The notes under the pieces: model-generated
Databases searched by the model: none
What the model was told of the DNA's origin: nothing
Seen by the model: only the letters and a program-made list of their open reading frames with translations
Made by a program: the position numbers and the translations under genes
Part shown: piece by piece, positions 40,722 to 49,871 of the stretch
Layout of the letters: the number at the start of each line of letters is the position of its first letter
How positions within the stretch are numbered: the first letter of the stretch is position 1
Assembly (NCBI GenBank): GCA_963848205.1
Contig: CAWKCV010000003.1
Coordinates: forward strand, 248,001 to 312,000
DNA: 64,000 bases
Direction: 5' to 3'
Source of the DNA: BOG-908 sp963848205
GTDB taxonomy: Bacteria; Pseudomonadota; Alphaproteobacteria; Acetobacterales; Acetobacteraceae

Positions 40722-42251
40722 ATGGCGACCGCTGCAGAAGAGATTGCGCGCCGGCGCACGTTTGCGATCATCTCGCATCCGGATGCGGGCAAGACGACGC
40801 TGACGGAGCGGTTGTTGCGGGCGGGTGGCGCCATTCAGCTTGCGGGGAATGTGCGGGCGAAGGGGGAACGGCGGCGGACGCGGAGCGACTGGATGGGGAT
40901 CGAGCGGGAGCGCGGGATTTCCGTGGTGACGTCGGTGATGACGTTCGAATATGCGGGGTGTGTTTACAATCTGCTCGATACGCCGGGCCATGAGGATTTT
41001 TCCGAGGATACTTACCGGACGCTGACGGCGGTGGATTCGGCCGTGATGGTGATCGATGCGGCGAAGGGCATCGAGGCGCGAACGCGAAAGTTGTTCGAGA
41101 TCTGCCGGCTGCGCGATATTCCGATCATTACATTCGTGAACAAGATGGATCGGGAGAGCCGCGATCCGTTCGAGTTGCTCGACGAGGTGGCGAGTACGCT
41201 GGCGCTGGATACGTCGCCGGCGACGTGGCCGGTGGGGCGGGCTTCGGAGTTTGTCGGCACGTACGATCTGCATACGCGGGATTTGCGGCTGAGCGCGGAG
41301 CTCGCGCAGGGCGATGCGCGGATGGTGGCGTTGGGTGAAGAATTGGAGCTGGTGGCAGCGGCTTTGCCGGAGTGGGACCGCGAGGCATTCAATGCGGGGA
41401 GCCTGACGCCGGTGTATTTCGGCAGTGCGATGCGCGAGATCGGGGTGTTGGATCTGCTCGATGCGCTGGCGCGGTTCGGGCCGCCGCCGCGGGCGCAGGT
41501 GGCCGATACGAGGACGGTGCAGGCCGATGAGGACGGGCTGACGGCGCTGGTGTTCAAGATACAGGCGAACATGGACCCCAATCATCGGGACCGGATGGCG
41601 TTTGCGCGCATTTGTTCGGGGCGTTTGGAGCGCGGGATGAAATTGCGCCAGGTGCGGACGGGCAAGTTGATACCGTTGAATGCGCCGCAGTTCTTCTTCG
41701 CGCGCGACCGGCAGTTGGCGGAGGAGGCGTTTGCGGGCGATGTGGTGGGCATACCCAACCATGGAACGTTGCGGATTGGCGATACGCTGACGGCGGACGA
41801 GGATTTGCAGTTTCTGGGCGTGCCGAGTTTTGCGCCGGAAATCTTGCGCCGCGTGCGGCTGGACGATGCGATGAAAGCCAAAAAGCTTAGGCAGGCGCTG
41901 CAGGAGTTGGCGGAGGAGGGGGTGGTGCAGTTGTTCCGGCCGCAGGATGGCAGCCAGCCGATTGTGGGCGTGGTGGGAACGTTGCAATTGGATGTTTTGC
42001 AGGCGCGGTTGATGGGCGAGTACGGGGTGGGGATAGGGTTCGAGCCGACGCCGTATAATCTGGCGCGATGGATCAGCGGGGACCGTGTTGTGGTCGAGAG
42101 TTTTTCGCAGGCGCAGCGGACGCAGATGGCGGACGATGTGGATGGGGACCCGGTTTTTTTGGCGACGAGTGCGTTCACGTTGCGGCGGACGGTTGAGCAG
42201 AATGCGGGGCTGGTGTTTCGCGATATCAAGGATCATCGGGCGCAGGATTGA
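40722..42251 (+). CDS. prfC: peptide chain release factor 3
   Basis: 509 residues. The GTPase signature is FAIISHPDAGKTTLTERLL; switch I follows, with GERRRTRSDWMGIERERGIS, then LLDTPGHEDF and ITFVNKMDRE. The RF3-specific C-terminal region contains FFARDRQLAEEAFAGDVVG and GVVGTLQLDVLQARL. RF3 removes RF1/RF2 after termination. It is somewhat shorter than the E. coli protein (529) but looks complete. Confidence 0.96.
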   Translation: MATAAEEIARRRTFAIISHPDAGKTTLTERLLRAGGAIQLAGNVRAKGERRRTRSDWMGIERERGISVVTSVMTFEYAGCVYNLLDTPGHEDFSEDTYRTLTAVDSAVMVIDAAKGIEARTRKLFEICRLRDIPIITFVNKMDRESRDPFELLDEVASTLALDTSPATWPVGRASEFVGTYDLHTRDLRLSAELAQGDARMVALGEELELVAAALPEWDREAFNAGSLTPVYFGSAMREIGVLDLLDALARFGPPPRAQVADTRTVQADEDGLTALVFKIQANMDPNHRDRMAFARICSGRLERGMKLRQVRTGKLIPLNAPQFFFARDRQLAEEAFAGDVVGIPNHGTLRIGDTLTADEDLQFLGVPSFAPEILRRVRLDDAMKAKKLRQALQELAEEGVVQLFRPQDGSQPIVGVVGTLQLDVLQARLMGEYGVGIGFEPTPYNLARWISGDRVVVESFSQAQRTQMADDVDGDPVFLATSAFTLRRTVEQNAGLVFRDIKDHRAQD

Positions 42252-42269
42252 GAGACGACTTCCTCCCGT

Positions 42270-42332
42270 CGGCGTGCTCGCGATAGCGGAACAAAAGCGC
42301 TTTGCTTCTTTTCTCCAGAAGACGGCGTTGCT
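42270..42332 (-). repeat. HPR-A repeat copy 22
   Basis: A GTGCTCGCGATAGCGG box, then AACAAAAGCGCTTTGCTTC, TTTTCTCCAGAAG and GCGTTGCTTC. It ends exactly at the acyltransferase stop (42333). The box is of the GCTATCGCG kind. Confidence 0.82.
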
Positions 42333-43448
42333 TCACACCACGTTGACGATTTTCGGCGACACTGTCTGTGCCGGGCGGCGCAGGAGGATGGGGCGTTCGA
42401 AATACCAGTAAGAGACATACGATAGCCCAAAGATGCCGACCAGCGAAAGCAGAATGCAGAACCATGGTGCCATGCCGAGCGAGCCTTTGTAGAAACCGAC
42501 GATGCCCATGAGTTCGAGGTGGATGAGGTAGAGGGCGTAGGATTGGGCGCTGAGGGCGCGGGCGGGGCGGTCGAGCCACCGGCCGAGGGTTGTGAGGGCG
42601 GCGCAGGCGGGTAGGCAGAGGGCGAAGGCCGCGGATGTCGGGATGAAGACCAGGACCTGCCAGGCGGGCTGGGGAAGGTGCAGTGTGTGCCTCAATCCGT
42701 CATTGAAGAGGAAGGCGAAGAGGAGGAGGCCGGCGGCGAGCATCACGATGCGCCAGGGGGTTGGGAGGGGACGTTGCGCGAACAGGCTGGCGGCGAGAAC
42801 GCCGGCGGCGATGGCGTCGAAGCGGAGGGGGGTGAGTTTGCTGGTGACTTCATCCCAGCTTGCGGCGAGGGGGATCAGCGCGCGCAGGATCGGCGGGATG
42901 ATGAGGAAGATGGCGAGAGAGATGAGGAGGGCGGTGCGGCGGCTGGACAGGGCGGCGGCGGCGAGGAGGACGGCGGAGAAGGTCAGGTAGAACCACTCCT
43001 CGACGGTGAGGGACCAGGTGACGGCGAACCATCCGTCGATCTGCGGCCAGGCGAGGTTCTGGGTCATGGTGATGTAGTAGGGGAGGTCGGCCCAGAGTTG
43101 GGTGCGGTGTGGATCCCAGAACTGTGGGCGCCAGATGACGGCGAGGGCTGCCAGGCAGACGTAATAGAGGGGCAGGGTGCGCATCCAGCGGCGGACCATG
43201 AAGATGCGCCAGTCGCGGAAGGTGGGTTTGCGGGCGAGGAGGTCGATGAGAAGGCGGCCGATGAGGAAGCCGCTGAGGACGAAGAAGAGCTCGACGCCGT
43301 AGAAGCCGAGGATGGCGATCTGGAGCGGGAGTTGAAGGCCAAGCCAGCCTGCGAAGATGGAGCCGCAATGGCTGGCGAGCACCATCAGGATTGCCGCGGC
43401 GCGAGCGATGTCGAGCCCGATGACGTGGTTTGGCGAGGGGGTGTTCAT
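42333..43448 (-). CDS. acyltransferase 3 (OafA/YrhL type) membrane protein
   Basis: 371 residues from the ATG at 43448. The Acyl_transf_3 fold shows VIGLDIARAAAILMVLASHC (catalytic-type His), FYGVELFFVLSGFLIGRLLI and, later, PLYYVCLAALAVIW. About ten helices. It would transfer acetyl or other acyl groups to a cell-surface polysaccharide. Preceded by a region without a gene and followed by an HPR-A repeat. Confidence 0.9.
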   Translation of the reverse strand: MNTPSPNHVIGLDIARAAAILMVLASHCGSIFAGWLGLQLPLQIAILGFYGVELFFVLSGFLIGRLLIDLLARKPTFRDWRIFMVRRWMRTLPLYYVCLAALAVIWRPQFWDPHRTQLWADLPYYITMTQNLAWPQIDGWFAVTWSLTVEEWFYLTFSAVLLAAAALSSRRTALLISLAIFLIIPPILRALIPLAASWDEVTSKLTPLRFDAIAAGVLAASLFAQRPLPTPWRIVMLAAGLLLFAFLFNDGLRHTLHLPQPAWQVLVFIPTSAAFALCLPACAALTTLGRWLDRPARALSAQSYALYLIHLELMGIVGFYKGSLGMAPWFCILLSLVGIFGLSYVSYWYFERPILLRRPAQTVSPKIVNVV

Positions 43449-43463
43449 TGCGCGGACGGGCAT

Positions 43464-43869
43464 GTCGCGAGCGGGGTGACGGCCGGCCGACGGGTTGTCA
43501 ACCTGCGGCGGCGGGTAGGGTCGGGGTTTCGGTTCGGCAAAACAGGACCGGAATGTTTGATAGTCCAGAGTTGCGGCTTTTGACTGGCGCTTCGTTTCGA
43601 GAGCTTGCGATCCTGCTTTCTGCTCGTGCCATGTTCTGCCTGCTGGGAGTAATTTCTTTTCTGCCGACGTCCTTGTTTAGACGGTCCGTCGGTGAGGGAT
43701 TTGGCGCGTGTGCTGATTGGACACTCGTAAACCCGGCACGGTATTGCCTTTATGGACGTCGCCTACTGGATTTTCGAGAGGTCACTGTCCAGTGATCGCC
43801 ACGTCGCGTTCTTTACGCACGGTCATGACGACAGGCGGCAGATGTTCCCGGAGCCGCCAGGCTTGCGAT
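43464..43869. other. gene-poor interval of about 400 bp
   Basis: No convincing gene is seen on either strand. A short frame at 43,553-43,795 (+) has no family match, no ribosome-binding site and unusual codon use. The stretch is less GC-rich than its neighbours and probably holds promoters for the divergent genes. Confidence 0.5.
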
Positions 43870-43929
43870 GAGCACGCGACAGCGTAGTAAAAGTTTTTTG
43901 GTCCTTTTTTACAAAAAAGGACGTCTTGC
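43870..43929 (-). repeat. HPR-A repeat copy 23, in a divergent region
   Basis: A GCACGCGACAGCG box, then GTAAAAGTTTTTTGGTCC, a T-run / A-run hairpin and GGACGTCTTGCC. The hairpin faces the rightward gene starting at 43,982, so here it sits upstream of a gene. Confidence 0.83.
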
Positions 43930-43981
43930 CTTCCCTTCCCCCAAAGACAGTGGGAACGAGGGGCCGTTGGTCGGCAGGAGA

Positions 43982-45535
43982 ATGGGTTTGCAACTGGCGT
44001 GGGAGCGGCAGCGGATCGAGTTCGGCGTGGCGGTGGTGTTGTGTGTGGCGGCGGGGGCGTTGCTGGGCGGGCGGATGTGGGATGGGCTTACATTTTTGGC
44101 GTTCAGCGATGAGTTGGCGCAAGTGCTGGGCGGGCGGGTGCTGGATGCGGGCGGGACGCTGTATCGGGATTTCGTGGATAGCCACGGGCCGCTGATTTTT
44201 GCGTTGGCGCAGCTGTATGGCGCGCTGTTCGGGTGGGGGCACACGAACGGAGTGCGGGTGATCAACCTGATGTTTGTGGCTGGGAGTTTTGTGTCGCTGG
44301 CATGGTCGCCGGCGGTGGCGGGAGGCGTTCGGCGGGTTTGGGCGGTGGCGATTTTGGCGGGGCTGCTCGCGGCGGTTTGGCTCGTGCAGGGGCTGTTCAT
44401 GTTCAATTATTATCCGATTGCCGGGGCGCTGGCGGCGATCGGGTTGACGGGGTTTGCGTGTGCGCCGGCCGGGGGTGGGCGGGTGCATGGGTTTGCGGCT
44501 GGGGTGGCGTTGGTTCTGCTGGTGGCGTCGGCATATTCCTACGCGCCGACAACCGTGTGTTTTGCGGCGGCGGGTGGCTGGGGGTGTGTTCTGGCGCGAC
44601 GGGTGCGGGGTCTGGTTTGGTTTGGTGCGGGGCTGGCCGCGGGGCTGGCGGGTTTTCTGGTGTATTTGCGGCTGTTTGCCGATCTGCATGGATACCTGGC
44701 GTTTCACTTTGCTGAAAACCAGTTCGTGTATTCGCATTATATCGGGTTTTCGCGGTTTCAGTTCGAGCAGAGTCTGATGCTGTCGGGCAAGAAGCAGGAT
44801 GAGGTGCAGAGTTTCGGGGTGATCTGCGCGGTGCTGGCGTGTGCGGGGATGGGCGTTCGGGCGTTCTGGCGTGGCGAGGGATGGCGGCGGCTGCCGCAGG
44901 TGCTGTTCGTGCTGGTCGGATTGTTTTTGCTCAATGCGCGCGGGTCGACGCAGTTTCAGGACGGAACATTTCTGTTCGCGTCGCTGGTGGCGTTCGCGGC
45001 GGTGTCGGCCAATCTGATGGGTGGCGCTGGCAGGTTTGCACTTGTGCTGCCAGCGTGTGTGGTCGCTTTCGTGGTGAGCAGCGATGTGGTGCTGGCGCAT
45101 GCGCGGTATTCGCCGTTCAACCTGAAACGAGCGGCGCTGGACGCGTATCATCGTTGGCCGATTGGGGATCGGTCGGACGATGAATTTTTCAGGCGCGTGC
45201 GGGGATATGTGGGGGCGGGCGGGCACATGCTGGTGCTGACGTACTCGCCGGCGTTTTATTTGGTGGCCGATGTGGCGCCGATGGACGGGTTTTATACGTT
45301 CTTCAAGTGGGACGCGGATTATGCGAAGGCGCCTTGGTTCGGGCGCGGGCATGATCTGTGCGCGGCGTTGGAGGTTCGGCCGCCGGAGGTGATCATCGAC
45401 GATGGGTATCCGGTGTGGGGGTATGCGCCGGATAGTTACATGGGTTGTGTGAAGCAGGTGTTGTCGAAGTCGTATGTGGCGGAGGCGGGTGGGCCCAAGC
45501 CGCTGTTTGTCAGGAAAGATAGAGCAGGGAAGTAA
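43982..45535 (+). CDS. glycosyltransferase family 39-like membrane protein
   Basis: 517 residues with about 11 helices in the N-terminal 390. The first periplasmic loop has DELAQVLGGRVLDAGGTLYRDFVDSHGPLIF, the acidic pattern of polyprenyl-phosphate glycosyltransferases (GT-C: PMT/ArnT relatives). A soluble C-terminal part ends PEVIIDDGYPVWGYAPDSY. It would glycosylate a lipid or envelope polymer from a lipid-linked sugar. The ATG at 43982 is close to its AGGAG (1 bp); earlier in-frame starts run through the repeat. Confidence 0.7.
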   Translation: MGLQLAWERQRIEFGVAVVLCVAAGALLGGRMWDGLTFLAFSDELAQVLGGRVLDAGGTLYRDFVDSHGPLIFALAQLYGALFGWGHTNGVRVINLMFVAGSFVSLAWSPAVAGGVRRVWAVAILAGLLAAVWLVQGLFMFNYYPIAGALAAIGLTGFACAPAGGGRVHGFAAGVALVLLVASAYSYAPTTVCFAAAGGWGCVLARRVRGLVWFGAGLAAGLAGFLVYLRLFADLHGYLAFHFAENQFVYSHYIGFSRFQFEQSLMLSGKKQDEVQSFGVICAVLACAGMGVRAFWRGEGWRRLPQVLFVLVGLFLLNARGSTQFQDGTFLFASLVAFAAVSANLMGGAGRFALVLPACVVAFVVSSDVVLAHARYSPFNLKRAALDAYHRWPIGDRSDDEFFRRVRGYVGAGGHMLVLTYSPAFYLVADVAPMDGFYTFFKWDADYAKAPWFGRGHDLCAALEVRPPEVIIDDGYPVWGYAPDSYMGCVKQVLSKSYVAEAGGPKPLFVRKDRAGK

Positions 45536-45625
45536 GCAGTTCTTTGCAGAAAAAAACCAAAAAACCGACACTCCGCTATCGCGTGATTGCGATAGCGGAG
45601 GACAGGTTCTTCGCTTCCTTTTATG
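45534..45625. repeat. HPR-A composite copy 24 (facing pair, partly decayed)
   Basis: GCAGTTCTTTGCAG and AAAAAAACCAAAAAACC on the left; the centre TCCGCTATCGC / GCGATAGCGGA is a perfect 11-bp inverted repeat; the right arm GGTTCTTCGCTTCC is short. It lies between a rightward gene and the convergent DUF2852 gene. Confidence 0.78.
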
Positions 45626-46004
45626 CCTGCACTTCCGAGGGGCGGCGGCGGTCGGCCATGAACTGGTCGAACTCGGTTTTGTCCTTGGCCTGGCGGAGCT
45701 TTTCCAGATATTCGACGAATTCCTTCTGCTCCTCCTCGAGGCGCTTGATGGTTTCTTCGCGATACTCGTCGAACACCTTGTTGCCGCTTGAGGGCATGCC
45801 GCCGCGGAAGAAGCTGCTGCCGCGCTGTTCCATGTTGTACCAGGTGCCGCGCGATCTGCAGCCGCGCCAGCCGCGGGCGCGGCCGCTGAAGACCACGAAG
45901 GTCAGCGCGATCATGCCGAGCGGCCAGAAAATCATGAAGCCGGCGACGATGAGCGCGATCCAGGCGCCTCGGCCGTATTGGTCCAGTTTCTCGATGACAG
46001 CCAC
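45621..46004 (-). CDS. DUF2852 family membrane protein
   Basis: 127 residues. One N-terminal membrane helix (AWIALIVAGFMIFWPLGMIAL) is followed by a basic stretch and then FDEYREETIKRLEEEQKEFV, EYLEKLRQAKDKTEFDQFMA and DRR, the conserved core of DUF2852. It is predicted to be an inner-membrane protein with a cytoplasmic helical domain. Function unknown. Confidence 0.9.
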   Translation of the reverse strand: MAVIEKLDQYGRGAWIALIVAGFMIFWPLGMIALTFVVFSGRARGWRGCRSRGTWYNMEQRGSSFFRGGMPSSGNKVFDEYREETIKRLEEEQKEFVEYLEKLRQAKDKTEFDQFMADRRRPSEVQA

Positions 46005-46065
46005 CGCTCAGTCTCCCGTGTGAATGTGAAACACATTTACATAGATGGACGATCAGGGGGCCGAG

Positions 46066-46689
46066 TCAAGGGGCGGGTGTGAGGCCGAGGGATTGGCAGT
46101 AGATGAGCAGGCCGGCTTCGAGCAGGTCTTCGGGCGGCATTGGCAGACGGCGGCGGGTGCCGCTGGGGCTTTCGATGAAGAGCGAGGCGACGCCGTGGCA
46201 GAGTGACCAGATGTGGAGTGCGATCATCAGGGCGGGTGGGCGGCCGTGGGGCTTCATGGAGCGGGTGGCGGCGTCGGCGGCGAGGCGCAGAACGCCGAAG
46301 GCGCGTTCGGAGGCGGTGAGAAGGGTGGGGTCGTCTTCGAGCGGGAAGCCGGGTTCGAACATGGCGGCGTAGAAGGCGGGTTCGGCGCGTGCGAAGGCGA
46401 GATAGGCGCGTGCGGTGGCTTCGATCGCCTCGAAAGGGGTGGGGCGGCCGTCGTTCCAGGCGGTGTAGAGGCGTTCGGCGAATTTCTCGAAGCCCTGGCG
46501 GGCGATGTCGGCGATGAGCGCGTTGCGGTCGCGGAAATGGCGGTAGGGTGCAGCGCCACTTACTCCCACGTTGCGGGCGACCTCGGCAAGCGTGAAGCCG
46601 TTTGGGCCGCTGGTGCGGATCATCTCCAGCGCTGCTTCGATGAGGGCTTCGCGGAGGTTGCCGTGGTGGTAGCTGGCGCGGGGGGGCAT
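46066..46689 (-). CDS. TetR/AcrR-family transcriptional regulator
   Basis: 207 residues from the ATG at 46689. The HTH is YHHGNLREALIEAALEMI followed by GFTLAEVARNVGVSGAAPYRHF, and a WHG-type C-terminal domain (ALHIWSLCHGVASLFIE). This combination is typical of TetR_C_13-like regulators of efflux or fatty acid genes. No clear target gene is adjacent. Confidence 0.92.
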   Translation of the reverse strand: MPPRASYHHGNLREALIEAALEMIRTSGPNGFTLAEVARNVGVSGAAPYRHFRDRNALIADIARQGFEKFAERLYTAWNDGRPTPFEAIEATARAYLAFARAEPAFYAAMFEPGFPLEDDPTLLTASERAFGVLRLAADAATRSMKPHGRPPALMIALHIWSLCHGVASLFIESPSGTRRRLPMPPEDLLEAGLLIYCQSLGLTPAP

Positions 46690-46793
46690 GGAGGATGCTT
46701 CTTCCGAAGAAAGGCCGCTGCCCGGGCTGGTTGTTTTCGGCGATAACGGCGGGGCCTGTCCCACCGCATGGATACCCGGGACAAGCCCGGGCA

Positions 46794-46840
46794 TCAGCAA
46801 AAGTCTTTTGGTTCTCTTCGAAAAAGAACCGCTTGCTTCC
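46794..46840 (-). repeat. HPR-A repeat copy 25
   Basis: CAGCAAAAGTCTTTTGGTTC, then a TCTTCGAAAAAGA hairpin and CCGCTTGCTTCC. It ends at the grxD stop. Next to it, 46775-46793 reads CCCGGGACAAGCCCGGGC, a separate short GC hairpin. Confidence 0.85.
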
Positions 46841-47176
46841 TCAAGCCTGGGCGGTGTGTGCGATGCCCTTTTCGGCCATCAGCGTCTCGAGCTCGCCGGA
46901 TTGATACATTTCAGTGACGATGTCGCAACCGCCGACGAATTCGCCTTTGACGTAGAGCTGGGGAACGGTGGGCCAGTTGGAGAATTGCTTGATGCCGTCG
47001 CGGAGTTCGGGGTCTTCGAGGACGTTGGCGGTGGCGAACTGGACGCCGAGATGGGTGAGGATCTGCACGACGCGGCCGGAGAAGCCGCATTGGGGGAACA
47101 GGGCCGTGCCCTTCATGTAGAGCATGACGGGGTTGGCGGCGATCTCGGTCTGGATTCGGGTGGTGGCGTCGGGCAT
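46841..47176 (-). CDS. grxD: monothiol glutaredoxin, Grx4 family
   Basis: 111 residues with the CGFS active site (FPQCGFSGRVVQILTHLG), NWPTVPQLYVKGEFVGGCDI and the GSH-binding residues. It carries [2Fe-2S] clusters with BolA for Fe-S delivery. The bolA gene lies 12 bp upstream, the two forming one unit with purL. Confidence 0.96.
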   Translation of the reverse strand: MPDATTRIQTEIAANPVMLYMKGTALFPQCGFSGRVVQILTHLGVQFATANVLEDPELRDGIKQFSNWPTVPQLYVKGEFVGGCDIVTEMYQSGELETLMAEKGIAHTAQA

Positions 47177-47188
47177 TGCGGGCGGCTC

Positions 47189-47422
47189 CTAGTCGGGGGT
47201 GGAAGTTTGCAGGGCGAGGGCGTGCAGGGCGCCGCCCATGCGGCCGCCGAGGGCGGCGAAGATCATCTGGTGCTGCTGGATGCGGCTGCGGCCGCGGAAG
47301 CTCTCGCTGACGATGCGGGCGGCATAGTGGTCGCCATCGCCGGCGAGGTCTTCGACGCTGACCTGGGCGTCGGGGAGGGCTTCGCGGATGAGGGCTTCGA
47401 TTTCGCTGGCCGGCATGGGCAT
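47189..47422 (-). CDS. bolA: BolA-family protein
   Basis: 77 residues. Conserved residues are in VEDLAGDGDHYAARIVSESF and HQMIFAALGGRMGGALHALAL, the short class I BolA pattern. It binds monothiol glutaredoxins and modulates cluster transfer. Start: MPMPASEIEALIREA. Confidence 0.95.
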   Translation of the reverse strand: MPMPASEIEALIREALPDAQVSVEDLAGDGDHYAARIVSESFRGRSRIQQHQMIFAALGGRMGGALHALALQTSTPD

Positions 47423-47439
47423 GGTTGATATCCTCGGAA

Positions 47440-47486
47440 AGGAAGAGTCTTCTTTTTCTGGGGAAAAGAGGCAGATAGACTTTTGT
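47440..47486 (+). repeat. HPR-A repeat copy 26 (left of a facing pair)
   Basis: GAAGAGTCTTCTTTTTCTGG, GGAAAAGAGGCAGATAGAC and TTTTG. It lies just upstream of bolA, facing copy 27. Confidence 0.78.
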
Positions 47487-47527
47487 TTACTTGGTAACGC
47501 CCGGTTGACGCGGGCGCTCCCAGGAAT

Positions 47528-47572
47528 TCAAAAGTTCCTTGGTTCTTTCTTTCAAGAAAGAACATCTTTCTC
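47528..47572 (-). repeat. HPR-A repeat copy 27 (after purL)
   Basis: TCAAAAGTTCCTTGGTTC, a TTCTTTC / GAAAGAA hairpin and CATCTTTC. It ends at the purL stop (47573). Confidence 0.85.
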
Positions 47573-49750
47573 CTAATCCTTCATCCAGTCCCGGAAAAAC
47601 CGCGTGTGCGCCTCGCCCAAGTCCTCTCGTGATATGGTGAGGCCGTCGGGCAGTGTCAAATCGGTGCCCTGGGCGCGGCCGAGGATGGTGGCTTCGAGGT
47701 TGGCGGATTGGGCTTCGCGCAGGATGAGGGCGGGGTTTTCGGTGGCGGCGATGTAGCGGGCCTGGTCTTCGCCGAACCACCAGGCGTGCGGGGGCAGGGT
47801 GGTTTGCGGGGCGGCGAGGGTGATGCCGGTTTGGCTGGCGAGCAGCATTTCGGCCAGCGCGGTGAGGAGGCCGCCGTCGGAGCAGTCGTGGCAGGCGGCG
47901 ATGGCGCCGGATTGGATGAGGCGGCGGGTGAAGTCGCCGGTCTGGCGTTCGGCGGCGAGGTCGACGGGAGGTGGGGCGCCGGTCTCGAGGCCGGCGATTT
48001 CGCGTAGCCAGAGGGATTGGCCGAGATGGCCGGCCGTGTGGCCGATGAGGATGAGGGTTTGGCCGGGGGTGAGGGCGAGGCCGGTGGCGGTGGCGGCGTC
48101 GTCGAGCACGCCGATGGCGCCGATGGCCGGCGTGGGCAGGATGGGGGTACCCTGGGTTTCGTTGTAGAGGCTGACATTGCCGCTGACGATGGGGAAGTCG
48201 AGCGCGCGGCAGGCTTCGCCCATGCCGGCGATGCTGGCCACGATCTGGCCCATGATTTCGGGTTTTTCGGGGTTGCCGAAATTGAGGTTGTCGGTGACGG
48301 CCAGCGGGCGGGCGCCGGTGGCGGTGATGTTGCGCCAGGCTTCGGCGACGGCTTGGGCGGCGCCGGTTTTCGGGTCGGCCTGGCAGTAACGTGGTGTGCA
48401 GTCGGTGGTCAGGGCGAGGGCGCGGCGGCTGCCTTCTAGGCGGATGATGGCGGCGTCGGCCGTGCCGGGGCGCTTGATGGTTTGGCCGCCGATGGTGCTG
48501 TCGTACTGGTCGGTGATCCAGGCGCGGCTGCAGAGGTCGGGGCAGGCGATGAGGGTGAGGAGGGCGTCCGCGATCGTGGTGGGGTTGGGGATTTCGGCGA
48601 GCGGGGTGGGGGTGGGTGGCTTGGTGTGGGGGCGGTCGTAGAGGGGGGCCTGGTCGGCGAGGGGGGCGAGTTCGATGTCGGCTTCGATGCGGCCTTGGTG
48701 GCGGACGACGATGCGGCCGGTGTCGGTGAGGTGGCCGATGACGGCGAAGTCGAGCTCCCATTTTTCGAAGATGGCGCGGGCGAGGGCTTCGCGGTCGGGG
48801 CGGAGGACGATGAGCATGCGCTCCTGGGATTCGGAGAGCATCATTTCGTAGGCGGTCATGCCGGGTTCGCGCTGGGGGCAGGTGTCGAGGTCGAGCTCGA
48901 TGCCGACGCCGCCGCGGCCGGCCATTTCGACCGATGAGCTGGTGAGGCCGGCGGCTCCCATGTCCTGGATGGCGACGATGGCGTCGGTGGCCATGAGTTC
49001 GAGGCAGGCTTCGATGAGGAGTTTTTCGGTGAAGGGATCGCCGACCTGGACGGTGGGGCGCTTGCTGTCGGAGTCGGCGTCGAATTCGGCCGACGCCATG
49101 GTGGCGCCGTGGATGCCGTCGCGGCCGGTGCGGCTGCCGACATAGACCACCGGATTGCCGATGCCGGCAGCGGCGCTGAGGAAGATTTTATCTTTGTGCG
49201 CTATGCCTACGGTCATGGCGTTGACGAGGGGATTGCCGTCGTAGGCCGGGTGGAAGTTGACTTCGCCGCCGACGGTGGGGACGCCGACGCAGTTGCCGTA
49301 GCCGCCGATGCCGCGGACGACGCCATCCACGATGCGCCTGGTATGGGGGCTTTGCGGGCTGCCGAAGCGGAGGGCGTTGAGGTTGGCGATGGGGCGGGCG
49401 CCCATGGTGAAGACGTCTCGCATGATGCCGCCTACGCCGGTGGCGGCACCCTGGTAGGGCTCGATGAAGCTGGGGTGGTTGTGGGATTCCATCTTGAAGA
49501 TGGCGGCCAGGCCTTCGCCGATGTCGACGACGCCGGCGTTTTCGCCGGGGCCGTGGATGACCCAGGGGGCGGTGGTGGGCAGGGTGCGAAGGTGGATGCG
49601 GCTGGATTTGTAGCTGCAGTGTTCCGACCACATGACAGAGAAGATGCCGAGTTCGGTCAGCGTGGGGGTGCGGCCTTGGATGGTGAGGACGCGGTGGTAT
49701 TCTTCGGTGTTCAGACCGAAGGATTTGGCGAGCGTCTGGTCGATCATCAT
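47573..49750 (-). CDS. purL: phosphoribosylformylglycinamidine synthase subunit PurL
   Basis: 725 residues, the short PurL that works with PurS and PurQ. GVGGIMRDVFTMGARPIANL, the Mg/ATP-binding MESHNHPSFIEPYQGAATG, and the second AIRS-type domain starting SRRALALTTDCTPR and NITATGARPLAVTDNLNFG are present. It forms FGAM in purine synthesis. purQ lies directly upstream; purS was not found next to them. Confidence 0.97.
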   Translation of the reverse strand: MMIDQTLAKSFGLNTEEYHRVLTIQGRTPTLTELGIFSVMWSEHCSYKSSRIHLRTLPTTAPWVIHGPGENAGVVDIGEGLAAIFKMESHNHPSFIEPYQGAATGVGGIMRDVFTMGARPIANLNALRFGSPQSPHTRRIVDGVVRGIGGYGNCVGVPTVGGEVNFHPAYDGNPLVNAMTVGIAHKDKIFLSAAAGIGNPVVYVGSRTGRDGIHGATMASAEFDADSDSKRPTVQVGDPFTEKLLIEACLELMATDAIVAIQDMGAAGLTSSSVEMAGRGGVGIELDLDTCPQREPGMTAYEMMLSESQERMLIVLRPDREALARAIFEKWELDFAVIGHLTDTGRIVVRHQGRIEADIELAPLADQAPLYDRPHTKPPTPTPLAEIPNPTTIADALLTLIACPDLCSRAWITDQYDSTIGGQTIKRPGTADAAIIRLEGSRRALALTTDCTPRYCQADPKTGAAQAVAEAWRNITATGARPLAVTDNLNFGNPEKPEIMGQIVASIAGMGEACRALDFPIVSGNVSLYNETQGTPILPTPAIGAIGVLDDAATATGLALTPGQTLILIGHTAGHLGQSLWLREIAGLETGAPPPVDLAAERQTGDFTRRLIQSGAIAACHDCSDGGLLTALAEMLLASQTGITLAAPQTTLPPHAWWFGEDQARYIAATENPALILREAQSANLEATILGRAQGTDLTLPDGLTISREDLGEAHTRFFRDWMKD

Positions 49751-49752
49751 AG

Positions 49753-49866
49753 GGAAGGCTTTCTTTTCTGAAGAAAAGAAGCAAAAGGCTTTTGTTCCGC
49801 TATCGCGTGCTCAGTGGACAAAAGTTCTTTGGTCCTTTTTCTCTTGAAAGGACTGCTTTCTTTTCT
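49753..49866. repeat. HPR-A composite copies 28 and 29 (facing pair between purQ and purL)
   Basis: Left: GGCTTTCTTTTCTGAAGAAAAGAAG, then CAAAAGGCTTTTG. Centre: TTCCGCTATCGCGTGCTCAGTGG (one-sided box). Right: ACAAAAGTTCTTTGGTCC, a TTTTTCTCTTGAAAGG hairpin and ACTGCTTTC. The pair separates two genes that are normally one operon. Confidence 0.88.
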
Positions 49867-49871
49867 GGTGT

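Noticed and set aside
43553..43795. Rightward 80-codon frame in a gap
   Set aside because: No homology recognised, atypical codon use, no ribosome-binding site.
43823..45571. Leftward 582-codon frame opposite the glycosyltransferase-like gene
   Set aside because: Arg/Pro/His-rich shadow; the rightward frame has proper membrane helices.
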